Assembly (NCBI GenBank): GCA_019633425.1
Contig: WSUB01000045.1
Coordinates: 186,001 to 250,000 of the forward strand
DNA from: Tulasnella sp. 424
Taxonomy: Eukaryota > Basidiomycota > Agaricomycetes > Cantharellales > Tulasnellaceae
Direction of reading: 5' to 3'
DNA length: 64,000 nucleotides
The position numbers and the translations under genes were made by a program. Shown here piece by piece: positions 1-13,102 of the stretch; within the stretch, counting starts at the first letter, position 1; each line of letters begins with the position of its first letter. The notes under the pieces were generated by a model. That model saw only the letters and a list, made by a program, of their open reading frames with translations, was not told where the DNA came from and made no database searches.

Positions 1-2875
1 CTCGGAGGGGCGTCCTGCATCGCGTTTAGAACAAGTCGTTGGATCCTAAAGCAAGGCTGTTATGACGTTGTCGGGCCATCTTAACCCGGGCATTTGATAC
101 AAGAAGGCTATCAAAGGGCCGGGAATTTCCTCAATTGGCACCCGAGGTTTGGCCTTCTTCCTCCCATCAAACCTCACTCGAGATGTAGCTTAATACAAAG
201 GCTAATAATAACCTATACGTCTAGGGGGAGAGAAATGTAGTCCAACGTTACCGGGGTGGATCGTTTTTCTCAAGCGAAATGCGAGATTGGCGTTTTTTTT
301 TTGGTAGCATATGGACGTCAGACCTTGGCGCCGGGGTGTCTCTTGCATACCTTTGCCTCGGGCTGGTGTTCCTGATCGGGTGACCGAGGGAAAGGGCTTA
401 GTTACTCCATTAGGAATGAGGTGCCCCGCGCGGTCCAATGGGAGGCAGTTCCGGGATGAGATGTTTGCACATCAGGGCAAACTTGCTAACGTATGGTCAG
501 CCGAGTCTCGGGACGTTCTGTTGGGGAGGGGGGCTTTACTTACTGAAATGTCCAGCTGGGCGTTTGCGTGTTCTTTCTTATCGCACGCATACTGCAGGTG
601 AGCAAGTCATTTCTCTGATGGAAGAACTTCTCAAGTATGCTTGGCTAAAGCGAGAAGATTAGAAACGACGCAACGGTATGCAACAGATATCCCTAACAAA
701 AATCCGAGATACATGGGAAGAACACTAGTATACTTTCAGCTCGGACCGGACTGTTCCTATTTCCGAACGCTCCGTGCATACCCTGGCCGATTGATCCTTC
801 TGCTGTGCCCAAGAGGAGTTGCCTTCGTCTCGTTGACGACGCCCGCCCGCGCGCGCCACATCAGCCCGCAATGGGTTTGAGGAATGAAGAAAGAAAAAAC
901 CTTTCAGGAACACGGCTTTGTGCGGGCGTAAGAAAACAGACCGCGCCTCAATCCACGGGATTCGAGTATGTTCTCAAGTGGAGAAGACGGGGAGATGTTG
1001 CCTGGCGGGAAGGTTATGGCGGGGCATCTTTTTGGAAGACGTCGGACCGCGTGTACGCGCAGTACGCGATAACGTCAAGCAGGTACATGATCTCGTTATT
1101 CTATGTCTCGCGCAGTTTCCTTCATTTGGAAACTGATCCTTTATCCGTCGGTGACGCCGATTAGATACAGGTTGCGCAATGAGTGTTTTCAGCACGCGGT
1201 GCGTTGAACGGGGACCTCGCTTCAAGGCACATTATTGTCTAATGTATTACGATTGTCCCGTTCATTCAACAAAAAGGGCTCGGCAGTCTTTGCCGAACCT
1301 GGCAAGCGGCCGAAGAGAGCTTGTTTACGGCTTGCGGGATGATCTCGTGAGCAACCGAGCACAAGGATTCCAGCCCCTCGCTGTCTAACTTGTCAAATCC
1401 TAAAATACGTCAACGGGATCCCGGCGGCCTCGTCAGCTGGTGAGTGCGGAGAATTACATTAGCTAATAGCAGGGTGGAGGCGACGAGGTTTGGGTTGGGG
1501 GATGGGGCGAGCGCTTAAGTACGTGTTTAAACCCCGTTTTTATTTCGTCATCCCTCATGATGAGTCGGATGGATGGGAACGAACGTGCGTCGCCTATTTC
1601 TCAGCCTTTCAAGCGGCTTTAATGTGAGCCGGTTTTCGCTGTTACGTCGGGCATGAATGCCTTTTGTGTGTATGTGGTGCAACGGGGATTTACTTAGGCG
1701 AAGGAGAAGGCTTAGGAAGACTGAGTGGAGGAGAGGAGTGAGATGCCGGGAGTGATAGGGCGAAAAATATGGAAAAGTAGGTTGGAGCACTAAACACCGA
1801 TGTGTCCGCGGGGCTTTGTGGGCGACGATTAAGAGTCAAAGTATGCCTTCGGCTACGGAGGATTCGGGAAAGGGGTGAAGGAGCCCCTGGGACTCGTGAG
1901 CGATCGTGTGCGAGGCACTGAGGCAGTTGCTCTCTCTACAGGCGAGGGGTAGAGACATAAGAAGGCGAGTAGGCTGTAGAGGGATGAGCACAAGGACGAA
2001 GGCCAGGTGCGTGACGTGCGATCGGGCCGGGAAATTATCGACGAGAGAGGGAGATTGGTGTGGGTGCAAGTTGCAGGTGGTGTTTCCATCTTGGCGGGTT
2101 TAGAACCCCGATCACTGGTATACTGTACATGGAAGGATTCTTGGAGGGAGACAGATAAGAAACGTTCTTGGTTTTTTCTTAGATGGAGCGTTTTGGGTAG
2201 GAGTGTGCAAGCCGAAGCCGAATGGAAGGAGGGGACTGTCCTTTTCGTGCCGAATCCTCGGTCTTGGATTGATTGCAAATGTTCTGGACTCTTTCCAAGG
2301 TCAAAGCGAGTCAGCTGACGGGTGTTTGTGAGTGTATGCGAGATGTCGGCCGACATGTTGAGGGGTAAGATGAACGGATTAGGCAAATGATGGAAATGAG
2401 GAAATGGATGGGATGGTTTGTGGAATTGCGGGAGAGAATAATAATGGGATGTATCCGTTGTTGTGGTCGATCGCGGAATGGGAAGGGAAGAAGGCGTAAG
2501 ATGTTCTTGCTTTACTTGTGACACTCGATTAATGACAAAAACAACGCTTGCTCGGCGTGTAATGACGTGACTCCGCACTCCCCCCCAAATTTCCCTCCTC
2601 AAAGGGCTTGATTGTCCACAACCGTTTCGCGCAATAACGAGAGAAAGTGTACGCTGGGGAAAAGGCGCTTGGATGTACTGAATTAGCGTTTCTCGGATGC
2701 AGTAACAAAAATCAAATGTACGGAAGTTTGCTGTGAGGGGGTGGAAGTGGGATTTGCGAGGGAAGCTGGGTAAGTTGGCACATGGGGGTGTTCCATGTGG
2801 TGCACACCTCTCGACGCCAAACCGGTATGGTGGTGCCCTGAAAGCGTACCGCGCGGACACTTTCTTCTCGACTAA
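1..2875. other. gene-poor region, no supported gene
   Basis: No reading frame in this stretch shows recognisable domains or a family-like splice pattern. The largest open frame is a 398-codon minus-strand frame at 1853-3049 that is low in complexity, rich in Ser, Thr, Pro and His, and overlaps the leader of the downstream kinase; I do not accept it as a gene. Base composition is mixed and no repeat family, RNA gene or transposon end was recognised. The window edge may cut a gene on the left, but nothing at position 1 reads as the end of a known protein. Confidence 0.5.
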
Positions 2876-2960
2876 CACTACTCCCCCCTCATCTGCCCTG
2901 CCCCCCCTTCTATCTCGTTTCTCTTCTCCCTCCCCTCCCTCTCTATCTCTTCTCCCCGCC
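2876..2960 (+). promoter_or_regulatory. pyrimidine-rich promoter/leader of the KSP1-type kinase
   Basis: A long C/T tract (runs of C and CTC repeats) lies 215-300 bases before the kinase start codon, a common feature of fungal core promoters just upstream of transcription start. The following 200 bases are C/A/T-rich and free of in-frame signal, fitting a 5' leader. Transcription start itself cannot be placed by eye. Confidence 0.4.
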
Positions 2961-3175
2961 ATTGACGACGACGAGCAACAGCAGGTCCTTGGTTTTACTT
3001 GCACCACATCAACCCCATCAATCCAAAGTGCAGTGCACCTTCCAACCACCGACCCGCAGTACTACCCACCCTTTGCTCTCTCGTCAGACCTATTTCATTA
3101 TATCCGCCCCCTTCTCCCCTCCAGTTCTCTACAAAACAAAGTACTACTAGAATTATCAAACTGAAGTAGAGTGTT

Positions 3176-6100
3176 ATGTCGACCGCCGCGACCGCAAGCC
3201 CAAGTTACCAGCACTCCTTCCCAGCAGTACTACCTTCATCTACTAGTTCCACAGTCCCAACTCCAACTGCATCCGTTACCTCGTCCCCGTCCATCTTGCC
3301 CTTCCACCGTCGCCAACTCCCAGCGACTCCCATCCACACCTCTCAACTCCCTATCCCAACTTCAACCGCGACCTATTCACCTCTCTCCTCCGGCTTACCC
3401 TCACCCAATTTCCCGTCCCCAATACCGCTACCCGCAGTCTTACCGTCAATACCCACAACTGGAGGAGTTGGAATCGGAAGGGGCCGTTCGCCAGCTCCAA
3501 GTCTTTCCCTTTCGAGTTCTCGTCAGCCATCGAGGCAACAATCCATACGCCGTCTCTCCTCCTTATCCGGCGCCTTTTCACCGATCGTTGGAGGCGGGGC
3601 TCACGGTAGGAGACCGTCCCATGCTGCCACGCATTACCCTCTTCCAGACCTCAACGACTTTTCGACGATCCATGAGGACATCCTGTCCGAGGGAGATGTC
3701 ATTGGGGTCGGCGACGAATTGCACGGTGAACTGATCGAACTGGTCGAAATTCCAACTTCCGCGCCGAGACCCGAACAGGACCCTCCTGCACCACGCCTCG
3801 AAGTGGTGGGCAAATTGGGCGCTGGGAGCTACGCGGTTGTCTATTTGGTCAAGGAGATTGTTTCAAGAACACCAATAGAGAGGCCGGCGTCACCGAGTTC
3901 GGCTGATGGGGACATGAGCATGATGTCGGATGGGTCGGATGACGCCAGGCCGAGGTATCGCTACACGTATGGCAGGGAGTTTGCAGTCAAGTGTCTGGCA
4001 AAGGGAAATCTTAGTCCGGAAGAGTTGGAGATCCAGATGTTCGAGGTGAGCGACTTTTGCGTGCGCCCCCGCCCCCGCCCGACCACCGCCTTGACGAACG
4101 TTTGTTCAACCCTCCCGCCCCATCCTTTTCTTCTTTGATCGAAAAATAGGCTCGTGTGCATCAATCTCTCCCGACGCACCCAAACATCGTTACCCTTTAC
4201 CGGACTCTTCAAACCCCTTCGTTCCTTCTATTGGTCCTCGAGTCTGTGCCCGGACAAGACCTGTATTACTTCCTCGAACAATCTCGGGACCACGTCCATT
4301 TTGGTCCCGATGTCAATGATCCTCTCGGTGTACAACCTTCTCGAACCCCGTCCCGCGCAAACTCGTCTCGGCCGTTACCACCTGTACCCGGAGCACTTTC
4401 GCCAACTTCCTCTTCAAGCAGCAATGCTCTGATGATCAGCTCGACCCCACCGACTCCTTCGCTCTTGTCGACTTTACACCCTCAGCATCAGTTCTCGTAC
4501 CAGCGTCTGCGCTTGATCACGTCCATGTTCTCGCAGATGTGCGACGCCGTCGACGCCTGCCACTCGAGAGGCGTGAGTCATCGGGATATCAAGCCGGAGA
4601 ATTTCATCGTCACGGAAGGTGTGAGGGAAGGAGGAGGTGCGGAGAGGAAAGTCGTTGTCAAGCTTAGCGATTTTGGACTGGCGACGTTACAGCAGGAGAG
4701 CGCGGATGTGGATTGCGGGAGTGCGCCTTATATGAGTTATGGTACGAGCTGCTTTGGACGTGGCCGATGGGGTCAGTCTACGCAGGGACTGACGAAGAAT
4801 CGGTGGTCTTCTTTCGCGTCTCCAGAATGCAGGAACAATGTGGCTCCGACCTATGCTACCCAACCGGCTGATGTGTGGTCCTTGGGAATCGTTTTGATCA
4901 ATATGTATGTGGATTCAACGGCGATGCTCGTTTGAGCGAATCTGACTTGACGTCTCGCTTTGCTTTCCATAGGCTCTATCACCACAACCCATGGTCCGAC
5001 ACTGCGACGCTCGCAACTCACACTGCCGATTACCACCGTCTCTCTTCTCTACCTTCCGGCGCGTATCCCTCTGCCGGCAACATCCAACAATACCTCTGCC
5101 CGTCATTCCAAACCTTCCTATCTAGCCCCGTCCAATTTTTCCTCCAACGCTTCCCAGGGATGACCATGCCCGTAGCCGACTTCCTCGCCAACCGCATTTT
5201 CTGCATCTTGCCTCGTCCGAACATCTTGGATGCCAGTGGGATGCCCAAGTACAAGAACATCGGGCAGAGGTGTACCGCGAGGGAGTTTGGAGAGTGGATC
5301 AAGAGTTTGCCCGTGTTGATGGGCCAGGGATTGAATTTGGGTATGGGTCCTGGATTGGGAGCTCAAGTGGTTAGTTCGAGGGGAAGTATGGCACAGAGGA
5401 TTGGAAGCCCGCTTGCGATGGAGAGTTGGAGGTCTGAGGAGGAGGATTCTTTGCATATCCCGAGTGTCACGCCCGTACCCGGCACTTCAACTTCCACACT
5501 CGTCGCAGCTGAACAACCGGTTCTCGCACCCGCTCACTCGATTGCCGAAGGTTCCAAGGCGACGACGATGGCTGACGCTGAAGCTGGAGGACACAGTGGA
5601 CCTGGAGAAGGAGATGCAGATCAGGACTCGTTGAGGTCTCCGTCGACCAAGCGACGTGGTAAACGCGGAGCTAGGAGAAAGGATAAGAGTGTTCCACCTT
5701 CAACTACGAGCCAGAACCCATCGTTCAACTCTCTGCTCGACTTGTCCGCGTCGGCTGGGGTTCCACCGGTTCCTAGTGGACTCCTTACAGCAGCGGACGT
5801 GGAGAATTTGGCTTCGGAGATATCTCGAAAGACTGTTCCCGCGTTGAAATCCAGCGCGAGTCGGACTTCGGTTGCGAGCGGCAGGAGTACTGGCAGGAGC
5901 CACTTGAGCACAACTGAAAAGTTGGTTGCGAGGTTACCCCCGCCCCCGAGCATGGCTCCGCCTGCCCCGCCTGTCGAAGGTGTTACGTTGAAGAAGTATC
6001 AGGAGTTGGGGAGGAGGATCAGCATGGAGGAAGATGGTGCGAGGCCTTCGTCGCCCAGGCCCATGTCCGTTGCGTCTGGTGTTAGTTCGGCTGGTGTCTC

Positions 6101-7562
6101 ATTTATGACGAATGGGAGCAGGAGGCAAGCTCCGCCTTCACCACCCATGTTGTTCTCGCCGATGCATCACTACCGACCTGATCCGCCCAAGAACGCGCAG
6201 CCGAAACCGTCTCAAACTTTGGCGCAACAGCATCCTGGAGCAGCCGCGATACTATCTAGCCAGCCTGCGTTGCCGAGCCGAAAGGGCTGGATGGGGAGGT
6301 TGTTGTCTTCTGGCAACTCGACGACGAACTCGCCTCCTCCGGTTCCTCATGCGGCCCCTGGAGCTCATCAAAGTCCTGCAACGTTGTCCTCGGCTGCCTC
6401 CCGAGCAAGCATGTCAAGCTCGTCTTTGGCATCTTCTACCATGGAGTCTGCGGGTCGAAGTCTTATTCGGGAGAGTCCTGCGAAGATTGGGCCCAGTGGG
6501 ACGATCCGGGCTGCTGCTTCGAGGACGTCTTTGAACCATCCTCCTCATCCCGGTATGCAGTGGGTTTCAATCGAGGACGAGTCGGCGCCGAGGGTGAATG
6601 ATTTGGACGTTATGCCCCCGCCTCCTTCGACGAATTGGAGGACGCCTCCAAGCGCTCAGTGGTCGACTTCGGAAGAGGTTCCGGCGAGAGCTGTACCTGC
6701 TCCGAAGCCTCCGGTTGTGAGGGGGTTCATTAGCTCTGCACAGGCCTTCAATGCGGAACCCAGTCCACCGCCACCGCAGCCAAGGAGAAAGATGGACGCG
6801 AATTGGAGGGCGTCTGTTTCCACCACCGGGTCCGGAACGCTCTCCTCTGCTTCGTCCACTTTTACGAGGTTCAGCAATTCGAGTGTGAGGAGCGTTTCGA
6901 CTACCGCGACGAGCGCTTCGGCCATGTCGAAATGGGGTGGTACTGAGAGGCCTGGAGGTGGAGCTGATGCACCGAGTTGGAGGCAGCAGGCTCCACCGGT
7001 GACGGGTGTGGATTCTGGGTTTGTTGGACCGGAGGGTCCTCCCAGACCGAGGAAGACGAATGTCAAGAGTGAGTACTTGAAATAGCTGCTTTAAAGGTGC
7101 TGTTACTGATAAAGCCATTCTTATGTTAGGAATGGACGGTATTCCCCGGGAACTCGACCAGCTTCCGCGAGCGCATCAGCCGCGAGTCAAGGGTGTTCTG
7201 GTACGCTTTCAATGGTTTCTGCGCCCTACTTTGACGGAGACTAACTCGGTATTGTTCGTTGATAGCCCGACATGCCGGCAAGGAAGCAACAGTCAATTCG
7301 AGGCCACCGTTCCTCCCCTCCTCTCGACCCCATCAGCGAGAAGAACAACTCTACCTCGCAAAGCCCTCCTCCCTCTCCGGATGCCTATCGAAACCGCGAA
7401 GGCTCCACCAGCACGACCGATCTTGATCCCGCGTTCGATGCTTCTTCCACCACCTCGGCCGACCCCCGGTCATCCCCTGACTTGAAGAAGCAGGGTTCAC
7501 AGAAGGGCCAGCCTAATGCTTTCCAGAAGTTCTCTTTGTTCAAGGCGAGGCAGCGGGACTAG
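3176..7562 (+). CDS. Ser/Thr protein kinase, KSP1-type
   Basis: Spliced model, 1334 aa: 3176-4045, 4150-4741, 4826-4904, 4973-7068, 7130-7200, 7266-7562. A Ser/Pro-rich N-terminus (~200 aa) precedes a kinase domain at about residues 207-600. Visible landmarks are the glycine loop GKLGAGSYAVVY, the lysine in FAVKCL, HRDIKPENF, the DFG motif in LSDFGLA, the activation segment GSAPYMSY joined by splicing to ECRNN, and ADVWSLGIVLINMLYHHNPW. The SY-ECRN substitute for APE and the following NPW block are typical of fungal Ksp1-like kinases, which act in nutrient/TORC1-PKA signalling, filamentous growth and autophagy control. The ~700 aa tail is Ser/Pro-rich and disordered. The 84-base intron at 4742-4825 is a multiple of three with no stop, so a naive reading inserts 28 residues in the activation loop; its CTGAC branch site and the family match support removal. 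Assignment to Ksp1 rather than another Ran1/Vhs1 relative is from motif memory. Confidence 0.85.
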
Positions 7563-8343
7563 AGCTCCGTTTGAAATTTCGTTATAAACTTCTTTCTTTT
7601 ATTCAATTGTTCTCATGTTCTGGACGCTATCTTTTTCTGGAATCCGAACGTCCTTCCTTCCACTCCTTTGATCAGTTTCCAAAAAAAAAAAAAAACCTTT
7701 TTTTGTTTTCTCTGTATTGCATATCTCCTCTTGAGGCTCTTTTTTTCAAACCCTCCTCACGCATTTTTTTTCTCGTTGAATTGGCAATTACTACACTACC
7801 TCGCATTTTTACCCTCTTCTACTAGCATTGTTGGCATTTTATCTTGTTCACCCGTCGTTTTTTGCATATTGTGTTTTTCCCCTCAAATTCCTCTTTTGTC
7901 GAGTTGCACGAAATGACAGAAGCACAAACTCGCGCGTTCCATTCGTTTGATCTTTCGTTCGCAGAAAAAAACACACGCTTTCCTTCTCTGCAGTGTATTC
8001 AATACAAACGTCTTTGACATTTTTTGACCATGGGTTGGGTTTTTCTTGGCGCACGTTGCCGAAGCATCGGCATATATGGACCCATGGGCGGCTGTGCTTT
8101 ATCGCAGCATGAGGTCTTCAGCAGACGCCCTGGTAGGGTTTTTTCTGGCATCCTCGGGATCGCACACCCCGATTTCGAGGCATTCTCAAGAGCGCGTGCT
8201 ATTAATGTTTGACGGCTTCGGAAGAATGTCGCCCGTCACGTCCGTTACTGATATAAAAGCGCTTTAGTCGTTTGAAGAGGGGGTGAGGTCATTCCCCGCC
8301 AAGATCGCCGCAATTTGAGTTTGGTCCAAACAAGCGGGAAGCA
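7563..8343. other. intergenic, T-rich 3' flank with A15 tract
   Basis: After the kinase stop the sequence is T-rich with an A15 run at 7681-7695 and several T runs, consistent with 3' UTR and polyadenylation sequence but without a distinct signal. The right part is the promoter of the PNS1 gene; a TATA-like ATATAAAAG lies near 8250, about 90 bases before that start codon. No gene seen. Confidence 0.45.
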
Positions 8344-10930
8344 ATGAGTTCAGCTTTTCCGCCTCAAGACCGTTCTTACCCCCAAGCCACTCCTCTCATG
8401 GCCGACTACAACCAGCAGTACTATCCACCTCAGGGAGGGCCACCACCTCAAGGGTACCCACCGAACTCGCAGTACAACCCTGGAGGGTCGGAACCTTACG
8501 CCCAACAGTATCAACCCCCACCTCAATCAGGGAACTACGGCTATAGCGAGAAGAATGTAGAGTACGAGCGGTTCAAGCCCAAGAAACGGATCAACGACCC
8601 CATCTTCCTAGTCTTGTTCCTCGCTCAGGTGAGAGCTTATCGCTGCAGTCGAGTTTAGAATGTACTGTTGACGTCGTTGAGACGTTTTAGCTGGCCGGGT
8701 TTGCCGTCGTCAGTGGGCTTGCACTCAGCACATGGATCAGTGAAGGTGGTCTAGGAGGTGGTGTTGGAGGTAATGCGACTGGCAATAGCGTCACCTTGAA
8801 CTCGTGCGTTTTTGCACAACCGGAGGGGCGCCCTACAACGCTCTGACCTCCCCCCCTCTCCTCTCATGACAGCCACACCGCGTATCTCCTCCTCCTGGTC
8901 ACTGGAGTTGGCGCCCTCTTCTCAATCATCTATCTTATCCTCGTCCGCATGTTCACGAGCATTATCATGAAAGTCACGTTGATTCTATCTATAGCACTCA
9001 ACATCGCCTTGGCAGTCTATATGTGGATAACGAAATATTACTGTAAGTCCCGACCCTTGCTTCTTATGCCGCGCCCATATGCCGCAAAACTAACCGCATG
9101 CCGGATGTTTCAATGCAGCGGGCGCTATCATTTTCACTATCATCGCCATCTTTTCCATCCTGGCGTTCTATGGGTTCTGGAGCAGGATCCCGCTAGCCAC
9201 TATGTTGCTTCAAGTGACGATGGATGTGGCCAACCATCACAAGAGTGTCTACTTTGTTGCAATCTGTGGCTTGATCGCACAAGCAGGCTTGGCTGTGTAC
9301 GTTCACTCCCTCATCCCTTGTCCCATTGCTGTTTCTCAACCTGCTTGCGCCTCTGAAGCTGGTACGTCTACACGGTTACAGCAACGTGAGTTTCTGCATT
9401 TCTTCGGCTTTTGGGATATGTGGATCTCAATGATATAACCTCCCTCAGATATGCCAAATGGACACCTGGCAATCCGTCCTGCACAAACTACTCCGGAACT
9501 GCAAACGCAACTGTCACTGGTGCTACTCGCTGCTCTTCTGGGGCAGTCGCCGGTCTGGTGTTCTTCGAGACGTTTAGCTTCTTGTGGACAAGTCAAGTTA
9601 TTGGAAACGTATGTCTCGCAACTGTCGCTGGTGGACCTTTCGGAGGTGAGCCCCTGCTTCCCATCCATTGAGAGAGTGGATGTTGACCTGGGGCTTTTGG
9701 CTGAATACTACAGGGTGGTATTACTTTGGTCCGAAGCAGGATGGCTTGATGGTAAGCACTCGTTACTTTGTATCCTCGTTGCCAAGTGCGCTGATCCCAT
9801 GGAACCGTGTCCAGCCTAAGCACCCAACAGCATCCGCATTCGTCCGTGCCTCGACTATTTCCCTCGGCTCGATCGCTTTCGGCTCCTTGATTGTCACGAT
9901 TTTGGAGCTTATTAGGCTCTTGTTGAATGCCGCCCAAAATAACTCTGACGATGGTTCGTATCTATTCTCTGTGTGCTCTGCTATGATTCGGCCTATAACG
10001 ATGCTCCGTTTCGATAGCTTTTGGAGCGATTTTGGCTTGCGTTGCTGCATGCTGCGTCGGATGCATTGAGAGTTTGGTGGAATACTTCAATCGTTATGCT
10101 TACATCGAAATCGGTGCGTGCAGCGGATTCGTCCTCGTCTGGCGAGAGAAGACGGCTAACCAATTTAACTGGAATCCGACGAATAGCCCTCTACGGCAAG
10201 CCTTATATCCCCGCAGCTAAAGATACCTGGAGGTTGTTCAAGGACAGAGGTAAGGAGACCGTCTTCGTTCGAGTTTAGCGTTGGGCCCCCGATTTTTAAC
10301 GAATTTCCTCGTTGCAGGCATCGACGCGCTCATTAATGACTCTCTTGTTGGGATTACCTTGAACTTTGGTGGTTATATCGTGGGCATCCTTTCGGCCCTA
10401 TTTGGCTACATTTACTTGCGATGTGAGTCTTCAGCCAGCACCGTCCATGGATTAAATGGACCTTGCCTGACGACTTTCACACCTCTGCGATAGCCACAAA
10501 GCCCAGTTACAACTCGGACGGACAGTATACAGCGCCAGTGTTGTTGTTCGCTTTCTTGATTGGATTGCAGTGCAGTAAGTCCCGTTTGACCAAGTCGGTA
10601 TTGCGTACATTGGTAATGACAAGAGGCTTTTCGAACAGTGTTAACATTGGGTTCGGCCATCGAAGCTGGTGTATCGACAATGTGCGTAACAAGTTGTACT
10701 GACATCGTTATCGACTGGATGGGCTGACCGACGATCATGTCTTTTCACTGCGGTTTGTTCGATAGTTTTGTTGGGCTGGGAGAAGATCCGCAGGTTCTCG
10801 CTCAACGAGCTCCTGCTCTGTTCGGGGTCAGGACCGATTGTGATCTAAGCGAAATGTTAAGCACTAACCAGGGCTCTCTTCGTAGATGATTGCCCAAGCA
10901 TACCCCAACGTCGTTCAAGGTGTTGTATAA
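8344..10930 (+). CDS. PNS1: PNS1/choline transporter-like (CTL/SLC44) membrane protein
   Basis: Fifteen-exon model, 546 aa: 8344-8628, 8691-8803, 8873-9042, 9119-9296, 9359-9385, 9449-9645, 9714-9751, 9815-9953, 10018-10113, 10187-10249, 10318-10422, 10494-10574, 10639-10681, 10766-10826, 10886-10930. The first ~80 residues are Gln/Pro/Tyr-rich and cytosolic, as in fungal Pns1. About ten hydrophobic segments follow, beginning IFLVLFLAQLAGFAVVSGLA. Family hallmarks include VIGNVCLATVAGGPFGGWYY, the ARASTISLGSIAFGSL-type stretch (here VRASTISLGSIAFGSL), NRYAYIEIALYGKPY and the C-terminal GLGEDPQVLAQRAP. Length matches the family (~540 aa). Members sit in the plasma membrane; transport of choline by the fungal protein has not been clearly shown. 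Same strand as the kinase upstream, separate promoter. Confidence 0.95.
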
Positions 10931-11126
10931 TGCCTAGAGTTCGAGGGGCAGGAAGGGTCATGAGCAGGAAAAGATGATCACGAAACACGACGATATCTCA
11001 AATCTATTTCAGCACTTACAAGAACCGATCCAAATACCAGCGTTTCCTACTTCTACGAAATTGTCTATAGTAATATTTTCTTCTTGATCTTATAATGTCG
11101 CATGCAGGCGAACTTTCACTTGACTG

Positions 11127-11655
11127 TGCTTGGGACAGAACAAAACATATGCGGAAGCGGAGAACTCGGTTGTCAGTGTTCCATCCCGAAGTCAGCCGAG
11201 ATCAGCGCTTGACCTTCTCGTTTTCCTCCAAGACTTGACTCCTTCGAAAGGACTCATGGTCTAAAGCTGAAGATCAAAGGTATTGCTCCAGCCTTGCGTT
11301 CTACAACGTGTATCAAGCGACACAGTGGCTAGGCTTGCGAGGAGAACCTGCGCCGAGGTGTGGGCTAAGGGTTTTATCTATCGGCTCCCCGATTTCTATG
11401 CCTTGTTTATTGTCTTCTACCTCGCCGCCGGTCGAAACCGGTCCAGTGAGGCTAGATTAAGAAGGTTCGACACAGGACGCTGCCTCGAAGGTTCCCAGAA
11501 CAAGGACTTCCAAACCGTGACCACAACAAGAGCTATCGATCTGAGTATCCTGGATTGATTGAACAGTATGCCTGGCCCTACGACCAGGAAGTTGGCGCTG
11601 AGCTGAAACTTTCTCACCGACTTTGGTTCCAGCGGCGCCTCAAAGAAATCACCCA
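11127..11655 (+). repeat. dispersed island repeat, copy 1
   Basis: This stretch is nearly identical, by eye roughly 85-90 percent, to 15638-16140, beginning GCTTGGGACA and ending around GGCGCCTCAAAG. A shorter third match begins at 17886. Open frames of 92-100 codons in copies 1 and 2 start alike but diverge by frameshift after about 60 codons, so they look like noise in a repeat rather than genes. No terminal repeats, target duplications or transposase were seen, so I call it a dispersed/segmental repeat and not a transposon. Confidence 0.75.
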
Positions 11656-12994
11656 TTCAGCTATTCTGGGTCCTGTCGTGTCGGTGAAGATGAAGAGCGC
11701 GTTCTGTTTGACGCAATCCCTTCTGCGCTCCAATTACCGGATACGGTTCGATTATGCTTTAAAAGAGACCAAGGCTTCTGGCTTACTTGGGGGTCGGTCA
11801 CAATGAATCGGGGACTAGTGACTTTTTGTTAGGGTGTGAAGCGCATAAGTGAATACACCGCTTCGTTTTGTCCCCGAACGGCCTGGCATATGTCCCATGT
11901 CAAAATTATCAGCCGTTCACGTATGCTAGATTGAAAATTGCACGGGATTGTGCCCGTTAGCCGCAGCGGGCCATGAAGGCGTGATCCAATCCTCCTTCAT
12001 CAATTACATTTGGCCTCGGCTCCCATCGTGCCTCCTGCCGTAACACGCGATAAGCGCTCCTGCTCTGTTCGAATGAGGAGCCGTATTGACTCAGAGCGGC
12101 GTGATTAGGTAGATGTGGAAGAAACGTGTTCAAAGCCTTCGCCTTTCAGCTTGCGACCCTAGTCCGAGCCAGTTTATCGTAGCTGGGTTGAAGCGACTCG
12201 GCATTCGGCCATGTCATTAATTTATCGCTATCAAGGACAACGGTGCACGGTAACACAAACATCGGATCTCAGCCTTCCCGATTGGCCACACGAGTCCTTG
12301 TCACCTCTCCGAAACTAGCCTGCAGCAAAACCTCATCTACCTTTTGTTCCTGTCTCCCCCTTTGCGATACAACCCACTCGGATGTTTGCCTTGCCTTGTT
12401 TTGTTTTATTTCCGATGGTGCAAGATGAATGGAGCGGAGGTCAATTCAACGATGTGGGGTGGTCTAGATGGGGCAACGACTTCTTGCGATTCGGTTCCCA
12501 GGTTCGGGCCGGGACATCATAGCGGGGTCGAGAGTATATCGGCGGTGTTGGCATCTCAGAGTCTACCAGAATTGCCTTTCTCCGGCTAGTTTTTATTCCT
12601 TGACACGTGGTTGCTTCGGGGGAATTATATCCTTTGATCGGTGTCTCGGCCTCGCCTCCACTTTATCACTTTATGCTGGATAGTTGCATCAAATGCGTGC
12701 TGAAGGAGAGCCCCAGAAAGACGACCCGAAGCATCAGTAAAGTTGAAGTCTCGTTTCACCGCCTTTGAGCTGACCGAGAGCAATGTAGCTCGATCCAGGA
12801 AACGTTACGTGCATGAACATCAGATTGCGGAAGGTGTATTGTTTTGGATTGTGGGCGTTCTCGGCCATGAAACGGGATCTTGGCATGAGGCTAAGCATGC
12901 CTCAGCCTTCTCACAAACACACTCGGTGACACAAGACCATTATTATGCCCCGTGTTAGGGCAAAGAAAATCTCCTGGGTTCGTTCTTGCATTAA

Positions 12995-13003
12995 CTTATA
13001 AGC
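12995..13003 (+). promoter_or_regulatory. TATA-like box of small-protein gene 1
   Basis: CTTATAAGC lies about 105 bases before the start codon at 13103. TATA-like boxes also precede the second and third family members, which supports but does not prove that it is functional. Confidence 0.35.
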
Positions 13004-13102
13004 TTTTCTTCGTCTGCCTGCTAACTTGTTCCCAGGTCCTCTGGATCATTCTTCCGTCCCACCGCGTCGCTCAGGTCAAAAGTCATCACTCAATACTCAG
13101 CG

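Larger units (their letters stand above)
10931..13102. other. intergenic, left edge of the accessory island
   Basis: No supported gene. It contains the first copy of the dispersed repeat (11127-11655) and then about 1.4 kb of unique-looking sequence with only short open frames. The last 100 bases are the promoter of the first small-protein gene. Confidence 0.5.

Noticed and set aside
1853..3049. 398-codon minus-strand open frame upstream of the kinase
   Set aside because: Low-complexity Ser/Thr/Pro/His composition, no domain, no splice-like structure, and it is antisense to the promoter and leader of the KSP1-type gene.
11283..11558. Similar open frames in repeat copies 1 and 2 (also 15803-16102), both starting with QPCVLQRVSSDT-type sequence
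   Set aside because: They diverge by indels after about 60 codons, and the third repeat copy has no equivalent frame; better explained as repeat identity than as a conserved protein.
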